Shown one piece after another: positions 28,291-39,796 of a stretch of 64,000 nt of DNA. The notes beneath the pieces are model-generated. The model saw only the letters and a program-made list of their open reading frames with translations, was not told where the DNA came from and made no database searches. How positions within the stretch are numbered: position 1 is the first letter of the stretch; the number at the start of each line of letters is the position of its first letter. Source of the DNA: Pectinophora gossypiella (lineage: Eukaryota; Arthropoda; Insecta; Lepidoptera; Gelechiidae); the NCBI RefSeq assembly GCF_024362695.1, contig NW_026063278.1, positions 124,001-188,000 on the forward strand, in the 5' to 3' direction. The translations under genes were made by a program, and so were the position numbers.

Positions 28291-29328
28291 AATTTATTCG
28301 TGCTGTTTTATTTTTAGTGTCTTTTAGCCAAATTTTATATAATTCGTCTCGTTTTTTACACGCTCCTATTACTTGTTGATTTATCCACGGATACTGATTA
28401 CGTTTGGAGTTACTTATTTTATCCATGTATTTTGATTTTAAGTAACACTCTTTTAAATTATTTTGTATCCCCCTGTATATAGCCTGAGGACAAGTCAGAG
28501 ACTCTATAGGTTTCCAATCAATGTTTTGCAAATACTCTCGTATTTTTTTATTATTAAACTTCGGTATGTAATGCGGAGCAACCTGTATATGCGGCATTCC
28601 AGTGATCAGCCAGTACAGTACAGAGCGCTGCGCAGTAAACTTCTCGTAGACGCGATCGCACCAATATGTGGTCTATGCAAGATTTAGTGATAATACCTTT
28701 TTTAGATTCTAGCCGAGTATAACTACTTATCCCGTTTACGAGGCCCTGCCCGTACATCGCGTTTGTGTATGCTTTCCGTGCGCTGTTAGTTTTCTTTAGA
28801 TCTATGTTGATGTCCCCTAAAAATATCAAATCATTATTTTGTACAAGGCATAATGTGTGATCCATCTCCGTAACAAAACAGTGTTTGTCTTTTTGTGGCG
28901 GTCTATACACGGCACACAGAGCGAGGGTATACCGCGGCGACGTAAATGTTAGGTTACCTAAAATACATTCGGACTGAATCGTGTTGCACTCAATTGTTTC
29001 GAAGTGATGACGTTTGTGTACATATATTATTATACCGCCTCCTTTTTTATTTTTCCTAAGCTTTGTGTGCATTGTATAGCGATTAACAAAGTAAAACTGC
29101 CTTATTTTGTCAGATATACATATTTGCTTCAGTGACTACTATTATATCTATGATGGAGCTACTAGAATACACAAGTTGAACCAGTTTAATGAAGTTTTTC
29201 AACATGGATCTCAAGTTTACATGCATACATATTATATTTCTACTGTTATTAATGGGTACTTCTTGTAGAAATTGGTTTACATCAGTACAATCAAGTAATT
29301 CAGTTATATTATTTTTGATATTATCCAT
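28291..29328 (-). pseudogene. LINE AP-endonuclease and linker (frameshifted)
   Basis: Minus-strand reading: NIICMHVNLRSM, IDIIVVTEA, then a 4-bp disturbance near 29115, LRKNKKGGGIIIYVHKRHHF, ALCAVYRPPQ, LIFLGDINIDL (GDIN for the usual GDFN), SCIDHILVRS, LADHWNAAYT. A further frame change near 28590 leads to the EN-RT linker YIPKFNNKKIREYL, QYPWINQQVIGACKKRDELY and KNKTARINYN, where DIRS 2 begins. Several breaks make it inactive. Confidence 0.75.
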
Positions 29329-29411
29329 TATTTATGTAAGTAGTGTGAATAGTACTTGGTAGGTAATTAATTAGCAGAAACAAACGAAACAATGGATTTA
29401 AAGATAAAAGT

Positions 29412-29684
29412 TTAGCCACTTTCCTTCTTAGAATTAACAGTTATGATATCGGCCAGATCACTTTCATACCTAATCTTATATATTTTTTCTTGTTCGGTTT
29501 TTCTTGCGAAGACTTTCCCGTACCTGCTCCATACAAATCGGAAACCATGTTTTTTCTTAAGCTCTTTGGCCTTGCTTAGCAGATATTTATTTCGAGCAGA
29601 AAGAGCTTCTCGGACATAAACAGTCGAGTTTGATTCGTCTTCGTTCAGGTTAGTTAGAAAATTGCCGATCGTGATTTTCGGTGA
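29412..29684 (-). pseudogene. LINE ORF1 C-terminal domain (baculovirus FP-like)
   Basis: About 90 codons ending at a TAA (29412-29414): KITIGNFLTNLNED, RNKYLLSKAKELKKKHGFRF, VWSRYGKVFARKTE, IYKIRYESDLADI. This is the C-terminal domain shared by insect LINE ORF1 proteins and baculovirus FP proteins (Pfam Baculo_FP_C type), thought to bind nucleic acid. Homology is lost at about 29684, the 5' truncation point. The next ORF starts about 80 bp downstream. Confidence 0.75.
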
Positions 29685-30547
29685 TGCGTTTCAGTCAGCT
29701 AGGTAACGCTGCGTCAGCAGATGGCGTTACTTCTGCAGTTTTCGTATTTTTTTCCATTTATTCGTTTAGTGTTGAGTTCTGACCCAGTGAAATGTTAGGT
29801 GGCGAAATCTTACATACATTATCTTTAAGTTAAGCTACAATTTTGAAGTATTTACTGCAGATATCATATTGAAACATTGCATCAAAAGTTGGTGTCATTT
29901 CAATTTGTGTACAAACACGAAGCTGTCACACACACATGCGAACTAGGTTAGCTATTAAAAGAGATGCATAATTTGAAGTCTACTTCTAACTTCTAAATGG
30001 CGCATTTGGTAAAGCAGTCGCCGCCATTCTTAAGTTTCACGGTTCAAACCCAAGTGCATGTTTTAATTGTTTTTACTTTTTGTATTTTTTTTTACAATTG
30101 AATTTGGCGAACCCGTCTATTTGTTACGGAATTTTCAAAAAGTATCACTTTTACCAATAATATTATAATTATTCAATAATGTACTTTGCACTAAAGTACC
30201 TTCCGTAATTTCCGTATTTTTTATTTTGTAAAATTCTAACAGGCATTAATCGCATCAGTGAACATGCATGTTGTCACCAATGAGTAGAGTGATTCATGGG
30301 CGTGCTTTAGGGTATATAATTTATACAAGTATTTTTTTTTTGTATAAAATGGTTCAAAAATGATGATGAATGTCAAACATAATTATCGTTACAAATATAG
30401 CCGACTTGGAGCTTTCGGCGAAAACGCTGCCTGAGCCCATTGAGATATAACAAAACAACGTATGGTTGAATTGTTCCTTTTTTGTAGATCTACCGAAAAC
30501 TCCACAATATGTCATAATAATTATATTGTGTATAAAGAATTGTGTAT
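29685..30547. other. host flank, no gene; one tRNA-like relic
   Basis: No coding frame. At about 29996-30060, TGGCGCATTTGGTAAAGCAG followed by ACGGTTCAAACCCAAG has the spacing of RNA polymerase III A and B boxes, and a T-rich tail follows. It could be a degenerate SINE head or tRNA pseudogene, but the arms do not fold convincingly. Confidence 0.35.
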
Positions 30548-30552
30548 ATGTA

Positions 30553-30703
30553 TGTTAAGACCGCGAGGGGAGGGAGCCGAAGAGGACACAAAGGATACAA
30601 CCATCCGCGTTTAAAAGCTGTATTCGACTGCCAGGCCAGGGGAAACGCAGTCCACCCGCATCTTATTCTAATAACTTATAACTACCCACTTAATATACTA
30701 ACA
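30553..30703 (-). repeat. 3' LTR of the gypsy element
   Basis: 151 bp, TG...CA ends on each strand. It is identical to 39797-39947 except for one A/G at about 30639. Confidence 0.95.
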
Positions 30704-30724
30704 TCCCTCCACCCTTATTTAAAA

Positions 30725-32948
30725 CTAGCTTTTGCCCGCGACTTCGTCCGCGTGGCGTGTTATATAAGAGAGAGATCTTTGTGTGTGTGGGAGTGCATAC
30801 TTATGCAGTTTAGATTTTTTCATAAGTACATTTTTTTTTCCCAATAACTCCCATTTTTCAAAATACAGCCAAAAATAAACTTTATATTTACTAAGGTATG
30901 CATGCGTGCTAGATTGAATCAATTGATTGAATTGTTTTTTTTTTTAATTGATTGTTCATTGAGTTTTAATTTTAATACACACTTCCTCTCTTCCCTTCAA
31001 CGTTGCTGTGCCCTATAGGGTCCATGTTTTAGTTCCTATGCCTATGTAACACCCTATTGTACTACATGGAATGCACTAAATAATTTAATTGAATTGAATT
31101 GAAAATATCTATCTTACGCGGTTTCGATTTTTTCATACAAATGTTTTTTTCCCACTAACTCCCGTTTCCGTGGGAATTTTGCAATATCCTGTTGCAACTA
31201 AGCTTTAAGTTAACTAAGGTACCTGCATGCCAAATTTCAAGCGTCTAACTTAAGCGGTTTAGATTTTTCATACAAAAAGATTTTCCCGCTAATTTCCGTT
31301 CCCGTGGGAATTCCGGGAATTCCTTTCTTAGTGCACCTCTACGGTACCTAAGCTATGTCCCTTCCAAATTTCAAATGCCTACGTTTAGCCGTTCAGGCTA
31401 TGCGTTGATATATGTCAGTCACTGAGTCAGTCAGTTTCTCCTTTTATTTAGATTTGATTTTTTCATACAAATGTTTTTTCCCGCTAACTACCGTTCCCGT
31501 GGGAATTTTGTAATATCCTGTTGCAACTAAGCTTTAAGTTTACTAAAGTACCTGCATGCCAAATTTCAAACGTCTAACTTGAGTGGTTTAGATTTTTCAT
31601 ACAAAAGGATTTTCCCGTTAATTCGCGTTCCCGTGGGAATTTGGGAATTCCTTTCTTAGTGCACCTCCACGGTACCTAAGGTACCTGCATGACAAATTTC
31701 AAAGGTCTAACTTGAATGGTTTAGATTTTTCATACAAAAGGATTTTCCCGCTAATTCCCGTTCTCGTGGGAATTTCGGGAATTCCTTTCTTAGTGCACCA
31801 CTACGGTACTTAAGGTATCTGCATGCCAAATTTCAAACGTCTAACTTGAGTGGTTTAGATTTTTCATACAAAAGGATTTTCCCGCTAATTCCCGTTCCCG
31901 TGAGAATTTTGGGAATTCCTTTCTTAGTGCACCTCTACGGTACTTAAGGTACTTGCATGCCAAATTTCAATTGTTTAACTTGAGTGGTTTAGATTTTTCA
32001 TACAAAAGGATTTTCCCGCTAACTACCGTTCCCGTGGGAATTTTGTAATATCCTGTTGCAACTAAGCTTTAAGTTTACTAAAGTACCTGCATGCCAAATT
32101 TCAAACGTCTAACTTGAGTGGTTTAGATTTTTCATACAAAAGGATTTTCCCGTTAATTCGCGTTCCCGTGGGAATTTGGGAATTCCTTTCTTAGTGCACC
32201 TCCACGGTACCTAAGGTACCTGCATGACAAATTTCAAAGGTCTAACTTGAGTGGTTTAGAATTTTCATACAAAAGGATTTTCCCGCTAATTCCCGTTCTC
32301 GTGGGAATTTCGGGAATTCCTTTCTTAGTGCACCTCTACGGTACTTAAGGTATCTGCATGCCAAATTTCAAACGTCTAACTTGAGTGGTTTAGATTTTTC
32401 ATACAAAAGGATTTTCCCGCTAATTCCCGTTCCCGTGAGAATTTTGGGAATTCCTTTCTTAGTGCACCTCTACGGTACTTAAGGTACCTGCATGCCAAAT
32501 TTCAATTGTCTAACTTGAGTGGTTTAGATTTTTCATACAAAAGGATTTTCCCGCTAATTCCCGTTCCCGTGGGAATTTCGGGAATTCCTTTCTTAGTACA
32601 CCTCTACGGTATCTAAGGTACCTGCATGCCAAATTTCAATTGTCTAACTTGAGTGGTTTAGATTTTTCATACAAAAGGATTTTCCCGCTAATTCCCGTTC
32701 CCGTAGGATTTTCGGGAATTCCTTTCTTAGTATACCTCTACGGTATCTAAGGTACCTGCATGCCAAATTTCAAACGTCTAACTTGAGTGGTTTAGATTTT
32801 TCATACAAAAGAATTTCCCTTCACTACTCTGCTCCTATTGATTGTAGCGTGATGAAAAGTATACTATAACCTGTCCAGGAGTGTGAAGAATAATTGTACC
32901 AAGTTTCATTAAAATCCGTCCAGTAGTTTTTGTTTCTATAAGGAACAT

Positions 32949-32993
<45 letters not shown>

Positions 32994-33112
32994 AATTTTA
33001 CTGATTGCATTTTTGGCATCAGTATCGACCACTTATCACCCCCTGATAGTTATTTTGAAAAAATATTTAATGTACAGAATTGACCTCTCTACAGATTTAT
33101 TATAAGTATAGA
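30725..33112 (-). mobile_element. non-autonomous Helitron, copy 2
   Basis: Same family as 12852-15223, reversed: 5' TC at 33112, 3' CTAG at 30728-30725, inserted between A and T. It carries the same 134-bp tandem units and a longer (GACA)n run at about 32949-32991, which accounts for most of the length difference (2388 versus 2372 bp). It interrupts the gypsy pol frame only a few codons before its natural end and leaves the purine tract and 3' LTR in place. Confidence 0.85.
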
Positions 33113-34029
33113 TAAAAGAAACGTCTGTAGTCCACTATGTTACGGTTCCGTTTCATTGTAGCTGGAACAGTCTCAGGTTGTACGTCGGGAGGGGGGTGTG
33201 CCACTTCTGGAACTTGGTCACCCGTAGCGTCGCACTCAGACCATAGCTCTAGGTCGGCGCCCGCTGAGCGTGCCGGGCTGGCGGCCGGGCGCTCATCCTC
33301 GGAGCGTCTCGAGCTCTGTTCCACTGTGACCGGCTGTTGTGGTAGTACCGATGGCATTGATAAAACTAGTGGTGGTAGTTGTTCTTCCAATGGCCTTTCC
33401 GATGCTGGAACCGGCGGTGATGACTCATTCGTACCTGAGCACTCCTCCCCCTTATACTTCAAAAGTTGGTTTTTGTGCTTTTTTATTGTCTTATTAGTGT
33501 TATTTACGTGAACTAAACAAACGGACATTCCAAGTTGTTTTATTATGGTACCTTCAGCCCATTGAGTTTTTGGATTATGGTAAACTTGCACTAACACTTT
33601 TTCGCCAATTTTGAAATTGACTTTCCGATTACCTCGATACCGATCACACTGTAAGGACTGATTCACTTTCACTGTTTTGTCGAGTGCCGTATCGGAAGTT
33701 GATGATAAACATGGGTTAATAAAATCCAGCCTACTTCTTAATTTATGTCCATAAATTATTTCAGATGGTGACCTATCTGTGGTAGAATGTCTTGAATTTC
33801 TGTATTGGAAAAGAAATTCCTGCAACTTTATATTTAAATCTTTACTTTTACTGCCTGACAACAATACTGATTTAATTGCACGTTTAATTATCTTAACATA
33901 ACTCTCCGCTTGCCCATTACTCGCAGGGCTATAAGTAGGAGTAGTTATATGTTGTATACCATTACGTAAACAAAAATCACTAAATTCCGCAGACACAAAG
34001 TAGGTTCCGTTGTCCGAACATAGTGTCAA
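33113..34029 (-). pseudogene. gypsy integrase, second half of core and C-terminus
   Basis: LCSDNGTYFVSAEFSDFC (second catalytic Asp), PTYSPASNGQAESYVKIIKR (catalytic Glu), YRNSRHSTTDRSPSEIIYG, then a chromo/SH3-like stretch (FKIGEKVLVQVYHNPKTQW) and a Pro/Ser/Glu-rich tail to NIVDYRRFF, where the Helitron begins. A small deletion with frame change at about 34025 separates it from the first half of the core; the residues normally between the two beta-strands before the second Asp are missing. Confidence 0.85.
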
Positions 34030-34540
34030 TTATAACACGTGTACCATAGCCGCTGGATACATCGAAACACTCCACCCACTTTGAATAAGCATCAACTACT
34101 ATTAAAAATGTCTTATTATTGATGGGACCGGCGAGATCTATATGCACTCTGGACCAGCTGTGCGCCGGGTAGGGCCACGGAGTGAGCGGCGCGTGCGCGG
34201 GTGCGGGTCGCAACGCAGCACATATGTGACATGTCGTCACATGCGCTTCAATTTCTAAAGACATTTTAGGCCACCAAAATCTGTCGCGCGCCTCAGCTTT
34301 CATCTTTTTGATCCCTAAATGTCCTCTGTGAAGTTCTTCTAATATTTTATGTTTTTGTTTTTCTGGGATTATTAACTTATGACCCCGCAATAAGATACCA
34401 TTTTCACACGATAACTCTAAACGGTTTTCATAAAACGGTTTAATTAGGACGTCGTTACATTTCCCAGGCCATCCATCTAACACGTATTGTATGACACGCG
34501 ATAAAATTGCATCTGTTTTCGTGGCCTCGCGTAACTCCGT
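34026..34540 (-). pseudogene. gypsy integrase, zinc-binding domain and first half of core
   Basis: It starts right after the LINE insertion with TELREATKTDAILSRVIQYV and DGWP. The H2C2 zinc-binding domain follows (HRGHLGIKKMKAEARDRFWW, then CHIC), and the first catalytic Asp in HIDLAGPINNKTFLIVVDAY. The frame is lost after SSGYGTRVII. An integrase with these breaks cannot act. Confidence 0.85.
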
Positions 34541-34544
34541 CATT
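34541..34544. repeat. target-site duplication CATT of nested LINE, left copy
   Basis: CATT here equals 37082-37085. Removing the LINE and one copy rejoins the gypsy pol frame without a gap, which supports such a short duplication. Confidence 0.65.
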
Positions 34545-37081
34545 GAATTCAAATTCAAAAATATCTTTATTCAGTAGGTAACATAGTTACACTTTGAATC
34601 GTCAATTTTTACATAACGAACGTCTCATCCGCCTAAAACTACTGCAGCTTCTCACAACCTGTATAGCCGGGGAAAAGAAGCTGCAAGAAAAACCTCGGCA
34701 CAGGGCCCTAGACGTTCTTTTAAAAAAAATAAAAATAAACATAAAATATTGATATACAATTGAGTAATTTAGCTGCCTAATATCAGTTCTCAGACAGTTA
34801 ATCCCATGCATTCATATCTTCTAAATAATCACTAACTTTATAATAACCTTTTTTGTAAAGTTTTTGTTTAACTACTTTCTTAAAGCAGTTGAAAGGCAAA
34901 TTCTGAATGTCAATGGGAATCTTATTGTAAAAACGTATACATTGCCCCTTAAAAGATTTAGTAATCTTATGTAATCGACTGACTTGTAAAGCAAGTTTAT
35001 TTTTATTCCGGGTATTAACAATGTGCCGATCGCTATTTTTTGCAAATAATCCTATATGTTTTTTTACATATATTAAGTTTTCAAAGATATATTGTGATGC
35101 CATAGTTAAAATATTAATTTCTTTAAATTTATTTCTAAGTGACATCTTGGGTCCCAATTTGTAAATCGCCCGAATGGCCCGCTTTTGCAGAACAAAAATG
35201 CTGTTCACATCTGCAGCATGACCCCACAGCAAGATGCCGTACGACATTAGACTGTGGAAGTAGGCAAAATAAACTAATCGCGCGGTTTCTACATCGGTTA
35301 TTAAACGAATTTTTTTGACCGCGAATGCTGCTGAGCTGAGCCTTTTGGACAACTTATCAATATGAGGACTCCATTGCAACTTAGCGTCCAAAGTAATTCC
35401 CAAAAATACAGCAGTATCCGTGAGGTCCAATTCCTTATTTTTTACAATAATAGAATCGAGCGGCCTACTAACATTCGATAACGTAAAATAAACATATTTT
35501 GTTTTATTTTCATTAAGTAGCAGGTTGTTTACAGTAAACCAATCCACTACCTCTGAAATGGCGTTGTTTACATCGTCAAAGGAATCTTGTCGTCTCTTTA
35601 CTTTAAAAAGTAAGGAGGTATCATCTGCAAACAACACCACTTCATGTTTTACAAGACTAGGTAGGTCGTTTATGTAAACTAGGAATAGAAATGGACCTAG
35701 AATTGAGCCCTGCGGGACGCCTATAGTGACGTTAGATCCACACGATCTGGAGCCATGCACATCAACCCTCTGAACGCGGCCACTAAGGTACGACTCCAAA
35801 AGAGCGATGGCATTATCTGTTATTCCATAGTGACGAAGTTTCGCGATCAATATATCATGACAAACGCAATCGAAGGCTTTGGAAAGGTCACAAAAGACAC
35901 CAATAGCATCTTTGGACTCCTCCCAAGCCTGAAAAACATGATTTATTAACTCAACACCAGCATCGGTTGTTGAGCGACCCTTTGTGAAACCAAATTGTTT
36001 ATTAGACATTAAATTGTTTAAATTGAAATGTTGAAGTAATTGCAGTAATAAAATTTTTTCAAATATTTTACTAAGCGTGGGTAGTATAGATATTGGTCTA
36101 AAATTAGTAGGGTCAGAAGTACTACCAGCTTTAAACAATGGAATGACTTTACTGTGCTTCATTAAATCTGGAAACACACCATTGTCTACACATTTATTAA
36201 ATATACATGATAGATAGGGAGCTATGCAATCAATCACGGAGTTAATGACTTTAACAGAGAGACCATGAAGATCTGCAGTCTTTTTCATTTCTAAAGATTT
36301 AAAAGCTCTTAAGACGTCCCTAGGACTCACGTGTGTAAATGTTAGTTTATCTACTTTGGACGTATCTATGTGCTCCTTTACAAGTGATTGAGCGAGTGCA
36401 GGAGATGACTTCAAGTCCTTGGTAGTCGAAAATGGAATGTCAGTAAAGAATTTTTCAAAAGCTTCAGCAACTTGCTTATCATTTGTGAGTAGTTTACCGT
36501 CAATTTGTAATTGATACTCGAGATCGCATGCTTTGACTTTCCCATTTTCGCTATTTATAACTTTCCAAGTCATTTTAATAATATCTGAGCTACCTTTAAT
36601 TTTACTGCTAACAAACATTGCCTTCGCGGTAACGCAAACACGTTTGAAAACTTTTGAATACCGTTTTACATAGTCGTGAAAAGCTACGCTATGATTGTAT
36701 GTTCTTTCTTCATAAAGTTCATACAACCTGTTTCTACTCTTATAAATTCCTACCGTCGCCCAGTCACTAAAAATTGGTGTGTCTGCTTTCTTAATTGTTT
36801 TTGCCTTAAATACTTTACTAACTTCCGATTTTGTTAGATTAAATAGGGAGTTATATAACAAATTTGGGTCATCACAGTAAGGAAGTTCTGGTAATTTGTT
36901 TGACATATTATCTTTGAATTGTTCTAAACGACTACTTGATATGGGATTGCATGTAACATCCTTTTTCAGAGAGCGGTCAATAAATAAGTTGAAAGATATT
37001 TGTTGACCACAGTGATCTGACTTTAATTTATTAATTATTAATTTATCACAAGGTTCTAAGTTACTAAAAATATTATCGATA
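34545..37081 (-). mobile_element. 5'-truncated CR1/Jockey-group LINE inside gypsy pol
   Basis: 2.54 kb, truncated at the end of its endonuclease (CIDNIFSN) and complete at the 3' end. The tail on the minus strand is AATAAAGATATTTTTGAATTTGAATTC. The 3' UTR has a perfect 10-bp stem TGCAGCTTCT/AGAAGCTGCA (34643-34652 and 34676-34685) with a 23-nt loop, the kind of structure LINE reverse transcriptases recognise. The RT frame is fully open, so the insertion is young. Confidence 0.9.
34798..37079 (-). CDS. LINE reverse transcriptase, open from EN C-terminus to stop
   Basis: About 760 element-derived codons. EN end: CIDNIFSN and LKSDHCGQQISF. RT: MKKTADLHGLSVKVIN, NFRPISILPTLSKIFE, KQFGFTKGRSTTDA, GVFCDLSKAFDCVCHD, IGVPQGSILGPFLFLVYIND, catalytic VVLFADDTSLLFKV (about 35615), LLLNENKTKYVYF, AVFLGITLDAKLQWSPH, SYGILLWGHAADV, then the characteristic C-terminal FYNKIP and DYLEDMNAWD. 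The open frame actually begins at 37170, with about 29 codons of gypsy sequence in a foreign frame. It lacks the endonuclease catalytic part, so it is not autonomous. The tail resembles lepidopteran Daphne-like LINEs; that name is a guess. Confidence 0.9.
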
Positions 37082-37085
37082 CATT

Positions 37086-37640
37086 TCGCAGATTGATATG
37101 AAACGGTCACCCTCACATACAAAGTTGACGTACAGCGCGTCATCAATGACCTCCGCGTCCCTGTGTGCATTCGAAACCTGTTCCTCGTGAGTCGAGCGGC
37201 TTAAAAAGTCAGCTGTGTTGCGAATACTACTGACATACTCGATAGTATAGTTATAAGCTGATAGAAATATTGCATAACGCTGCAATCTAGATTCAAAGAT
37301 TAAATATTGATAGAAGTGGTTTGTGATCTGTTCGCAACGTAAATGGTTCGGATCTACCAAATAAATATTGGTGATATTTTTTTACGCCAAATACGATTGC
37401 TGTAGCCTCTTTCTGTATTTGGCTGTATTTCCTTTCAGCGACCGAAAGGGACCGCGAAGCAAAGGAAACAGGCTTCTCCACACCGTCAACTATTTGCGAT
37501 AATATCGCACCTAGACCGGTGGGTGACGTGTCCACTGTCAAAATTATATTAGCTTCGGGATTAAAATGCGCTAAATTTTTTTCCGAAGATAATTCACTCT
37601 TGATGGACGCCACGGCCTCATCATGTTGTTTACACCACGC
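37086..37640 (-). pseudogene. gypsy RNase H and connector (small deletion)
   Basis: It follows the RT frame after a TGA. ILTVDTSPTGLGAIL (first Asp), FASRSLSVAERKYSQIQKEA (Glu), FTLRTDHKPLLSIFN (Asp), then a short deletion at about 37305 with frame change, RLQRYAIFLSAYNYTIEYV and NTADFLSRS. It then continues to GDRFISICEM, where the LINE is inserted. The deleted stretch is the usual PNK..P..A linker of this family. Confidence 0.85.
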
Positions 37641-38591
37641 TCAGCGTGAATGCTTTTGGAGTAACTCGTGCAGCGGGTTTAAAATTGACGAAGCATTACG
37701 TACGAAGCTCCGATAATAGTTCACAAGTCCCAGAAATGATTTTAATTCCGTAACATTCGTTGGAGTTTTCGCATTAACGATAGCTTTTATCTTTTCGGGA
37801 GACTTGTGTATACCATGCTTGTCAATTATATAACCTAAATATGAGACCGAGTCCTGGAACAGAAAGCACTTTTCCTTCTGTAAAACCAACCCGGCTTCTT
37901 CTAGTCGGCGTAATACTTCTAATAACCGTTCCAAGTGTTCATTTTTATCTTTGCCGGTGATTAAGATATCGTCCAGATACAATAGAACCCCGTCAAGTCC
38001 AGCGAGCAAAGTCTCCATGGCTCTTTGAAATATGGCCGGTGCACTAGATAAACCAAATACCAGTCTTGTGTATTTATACAATCCCTTATGCGTATTTATA
38101 CAAGTTAATAATTGTGAGTCAACTGACAAACAAAACTGGTTATACGCTCTCGACAAATCTAGTTTTGAAAACTGCTGACCGCCACTTAATTTTGTAAACA
38201 GTTCGTCAATTCTGAGTAGTGGGTATTTTTCAATTTTTAACTGCTTATTTAGTGAGACTGAATAATCAGCACACAAACGAATAGATTTGTCTCGTTTAAG
38301 GACCGGGACTATAGGGCTTGCATATTCCGAGTGTTGAACTGGCACCAAGATACCTAACTCGACCAGCCGATTTAATTCTTTCTCGACTGACTCTCGAAGG
38401 GCAAAAGGTAGCGGACGCGCTCGGCAAAAAATTGGTTTCGACCCTTCTTTTAATTTTAGTTCAACAATAACATTTTTACAACATCCTAGTTTGTCAGAAA
38501 ATAATTTTGGAAACTTAGCTGATAGTTCATTTAAATGTTTTTCACCCAAACTAATTGAACATATTTGCAGACGGAATTTTGAAATGAAATT
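37641..38591 (-). pseudogene. gypsy reverse transcriptase (bounded by two in-frame TGA codons)
   Basis: In the same frame as gag-protease upstream and RNase H downstream. Blocks: KPIFCRARPLPFALRE, LGILVPVQHSEYASPIVPV, RLCADYSVSLNKQL, FSKLDLSRAYNQFCLS, LVFGLSSAPAIFQRAM, catalytic VLLYLDDILITG, FLFQDSVSYLGYIID, KSFLGLVNYYRSF. The stop TGA at 37641-37643 follows KHSR, at a place where relatives have a Trp. The TGA at 38592-38594 follows GNGPLLLG. Both look like point nonsense mutations in a single gag-pol frame. Confidence 0.85.
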
Positions 38592-39755
38592 TCATCCCAA
38601 CAATAACGGCCCATTACCGCGAACAACATACACGATTACATCATTTTTAATTTGCTTATATAAAAATGGCAATGAAATTGTGCCCAGAGCTTCGATGCGT
38701 CCACCATTATAAGCCTGCAAAATGTATTTACTTGGCTGTAATTTAATATTCGTAAACAACTTATTGTATATTTCTTCGGATATGACTGTGACCGCAGAAC
38801 CCGTGTCTACTTCGAAATTCAAGACATTTTCGTTAACTACAACAGATTCCTTCATGGGCTCACCATACAACGTACGAATGTTACAAATTATTCGCTTACC
38901 GTCGTCATCATCATCATCCGCACAACACTCGACAAAATGTTGACGAGTCACTCCTTTCGGGCACATACGCTTCAAGTGTCCTTTTTCTCCACACCGCCGA
39001 CACGTAAAACCCGCAAAGCGACACGTGGCCGCCTGGTGACTCGCGTAGCCGCACACGACGCAGCCGCCGCTGCTGCGGCCGTTGCTGCCGCCAGCGCTCC
39101 CGCCACCGCCGCGTTGCTCGCGAGCGCGCGGGCGAGGCTGCGCGCGCGCCGCTACCGCCATGACCTGCAGCGGGTCGCGCGCCGCGTCAGCGACGTCGTG
39201 CGCCACCGTTTGTTGCGCGCCCATGCGCGCTGTGCGCATACTCTCTGCCATGTCCAGTGCTTTAGCTAGCGTCATGTCCGACAGGTCCTTTGTAAACAAC
39301 TTATCGCGCTCGGGGCCCATCGTCATTCCCAGTACGAATCGGTCGCGCAGAATTTCCGGTAAGCAGGCGGCACTAAACGTGCAATGGATCGCTAGATCGC
39401 GCACGCGAGCCGCCCACTCTGTCATTGATTCGCCTGGCTGTTGAGTCGCACTATGGAATTTAAACCGTTCCGCGAACCCACACTTCTTTGTTTGAAAATG
39501 TCCATCCAGTAATTCCACAACCTTTCCATAATTGAAGGTCCCGACCGAAGCTGGTAATGCTAAATCTCGCACTAACCTATAAGTAGTTTCCGCTAAACTA
39601 CTTAGCAAAATAGCACGACGTTTGGTACCGGCTTTGTCCTCGACCTCCCCAAGGTCATTCGCTAGGAACCATTGTTCTAATCTATCCTTATATATAGACC
39701 ACTCCTGCTGTTCGTGATTGAACGTTGCTAACGCACCAATCGAGACTTTGGCCAT
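38592..39755 (-). CDS. gypsy gag-protease ORF
   Basis: From ATG 39755, 387 codons. The gag capsid-like part (ATFNHEQQEWSIYKDRLEQW, LLSSLAETTYRLVRDL, RFVLGMTMGPERDKLF) is followed by a Gly/Ser/Arg-rich linker and two CCHC zinc knuckles (CVVCGYASHQAATC and CRRCGEKGHLKRMC) for RNA packaging. An acidic DDDDDD run comes next, then an aspartic protease (FEVDTGSAVTVISEEIY, ending VRGNGPLLLG). The terminal TGA is probably a mutation within a longer gag-pol frame. The GC-rich linker (39080-39190) contrasts with the AT-rich surroundings. Confidence 0.85.
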   Translation of the reverse strand: MAKVSIGALATFNHEQQEWSIYKDRLEQWFLANDLGEVEDKAGTKRRAILLSSLAETTYRLVRDLALPASVGTFNYGKVVELLDGHFQTKKCGFAERFKFHSATQQPGESMTEWAARVRDLAIHCTFSAACLPEILRDRFVLGMTMGPERDKLFTKDLSDMTLAKALDMAESMRTARMGAQQTVAHDVADAARDPLQVMAVAARAQPRPRAREQRGGGGSAGGSNGRSSGGCVVCGYASHQAATCRFAGFTCRRCGEKGHLKRMCPKGVTRQHFVECCADDDDDDGKRIICNIRTLYGEPMKESVVVNENVLNFEVDTGSAVTVISEEIYNKLFTNIKLQPSKYILQAYNGGRIEALGTISLPFLYKQIKNDVIVYVVRGNGPLLLG

Positions 39756-39796
39756 TTTTGCACGCGAAATTAATGTTTATTTGCGCTCGTCGCCAC

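Larger units (their letters stand above)
25262..29684 (-). mobile_element. CR1/Jockey-group LINE split by a DIRS element
   Basis: In minus-strand order: the end of ORF1 (29684-29412), endonuclease (29328-28300 in broken frames), then, after a DIRS insertion (26398-28290), the RT from its middle to the C-terminus (26397-25262). About 200 residues of the RT N-terminal half are missing at the DIRS position. The C-terminal part continues past the stop at 25485 in another frame (TRILKLLIPHNIKKY) to about 25262. The 5' end is truncated within ORF1. No target duplication was found. Confidence 0.7.

Noticed and set aside
33137..33511. Plus-strand Ser/Gly-rich ORF
   Set aside because: It is antisense to the Pro/Ser-rich tail of the gypsy integrase, which has clear homologous context.
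36990..37170. ATG at 37170 as the true start of the LINE protein
   Set aside because: The first 29 codons are gypsy sequence in a foreign frame; element sequence starts at about 37081.
38937..39444. Plus-strand Ala/Arg-rich ORFs opposite gypsy gag
   Set aside because: They are shadows of the GC-rich Gly/Ser/Arg linker of gag on the minus strand.
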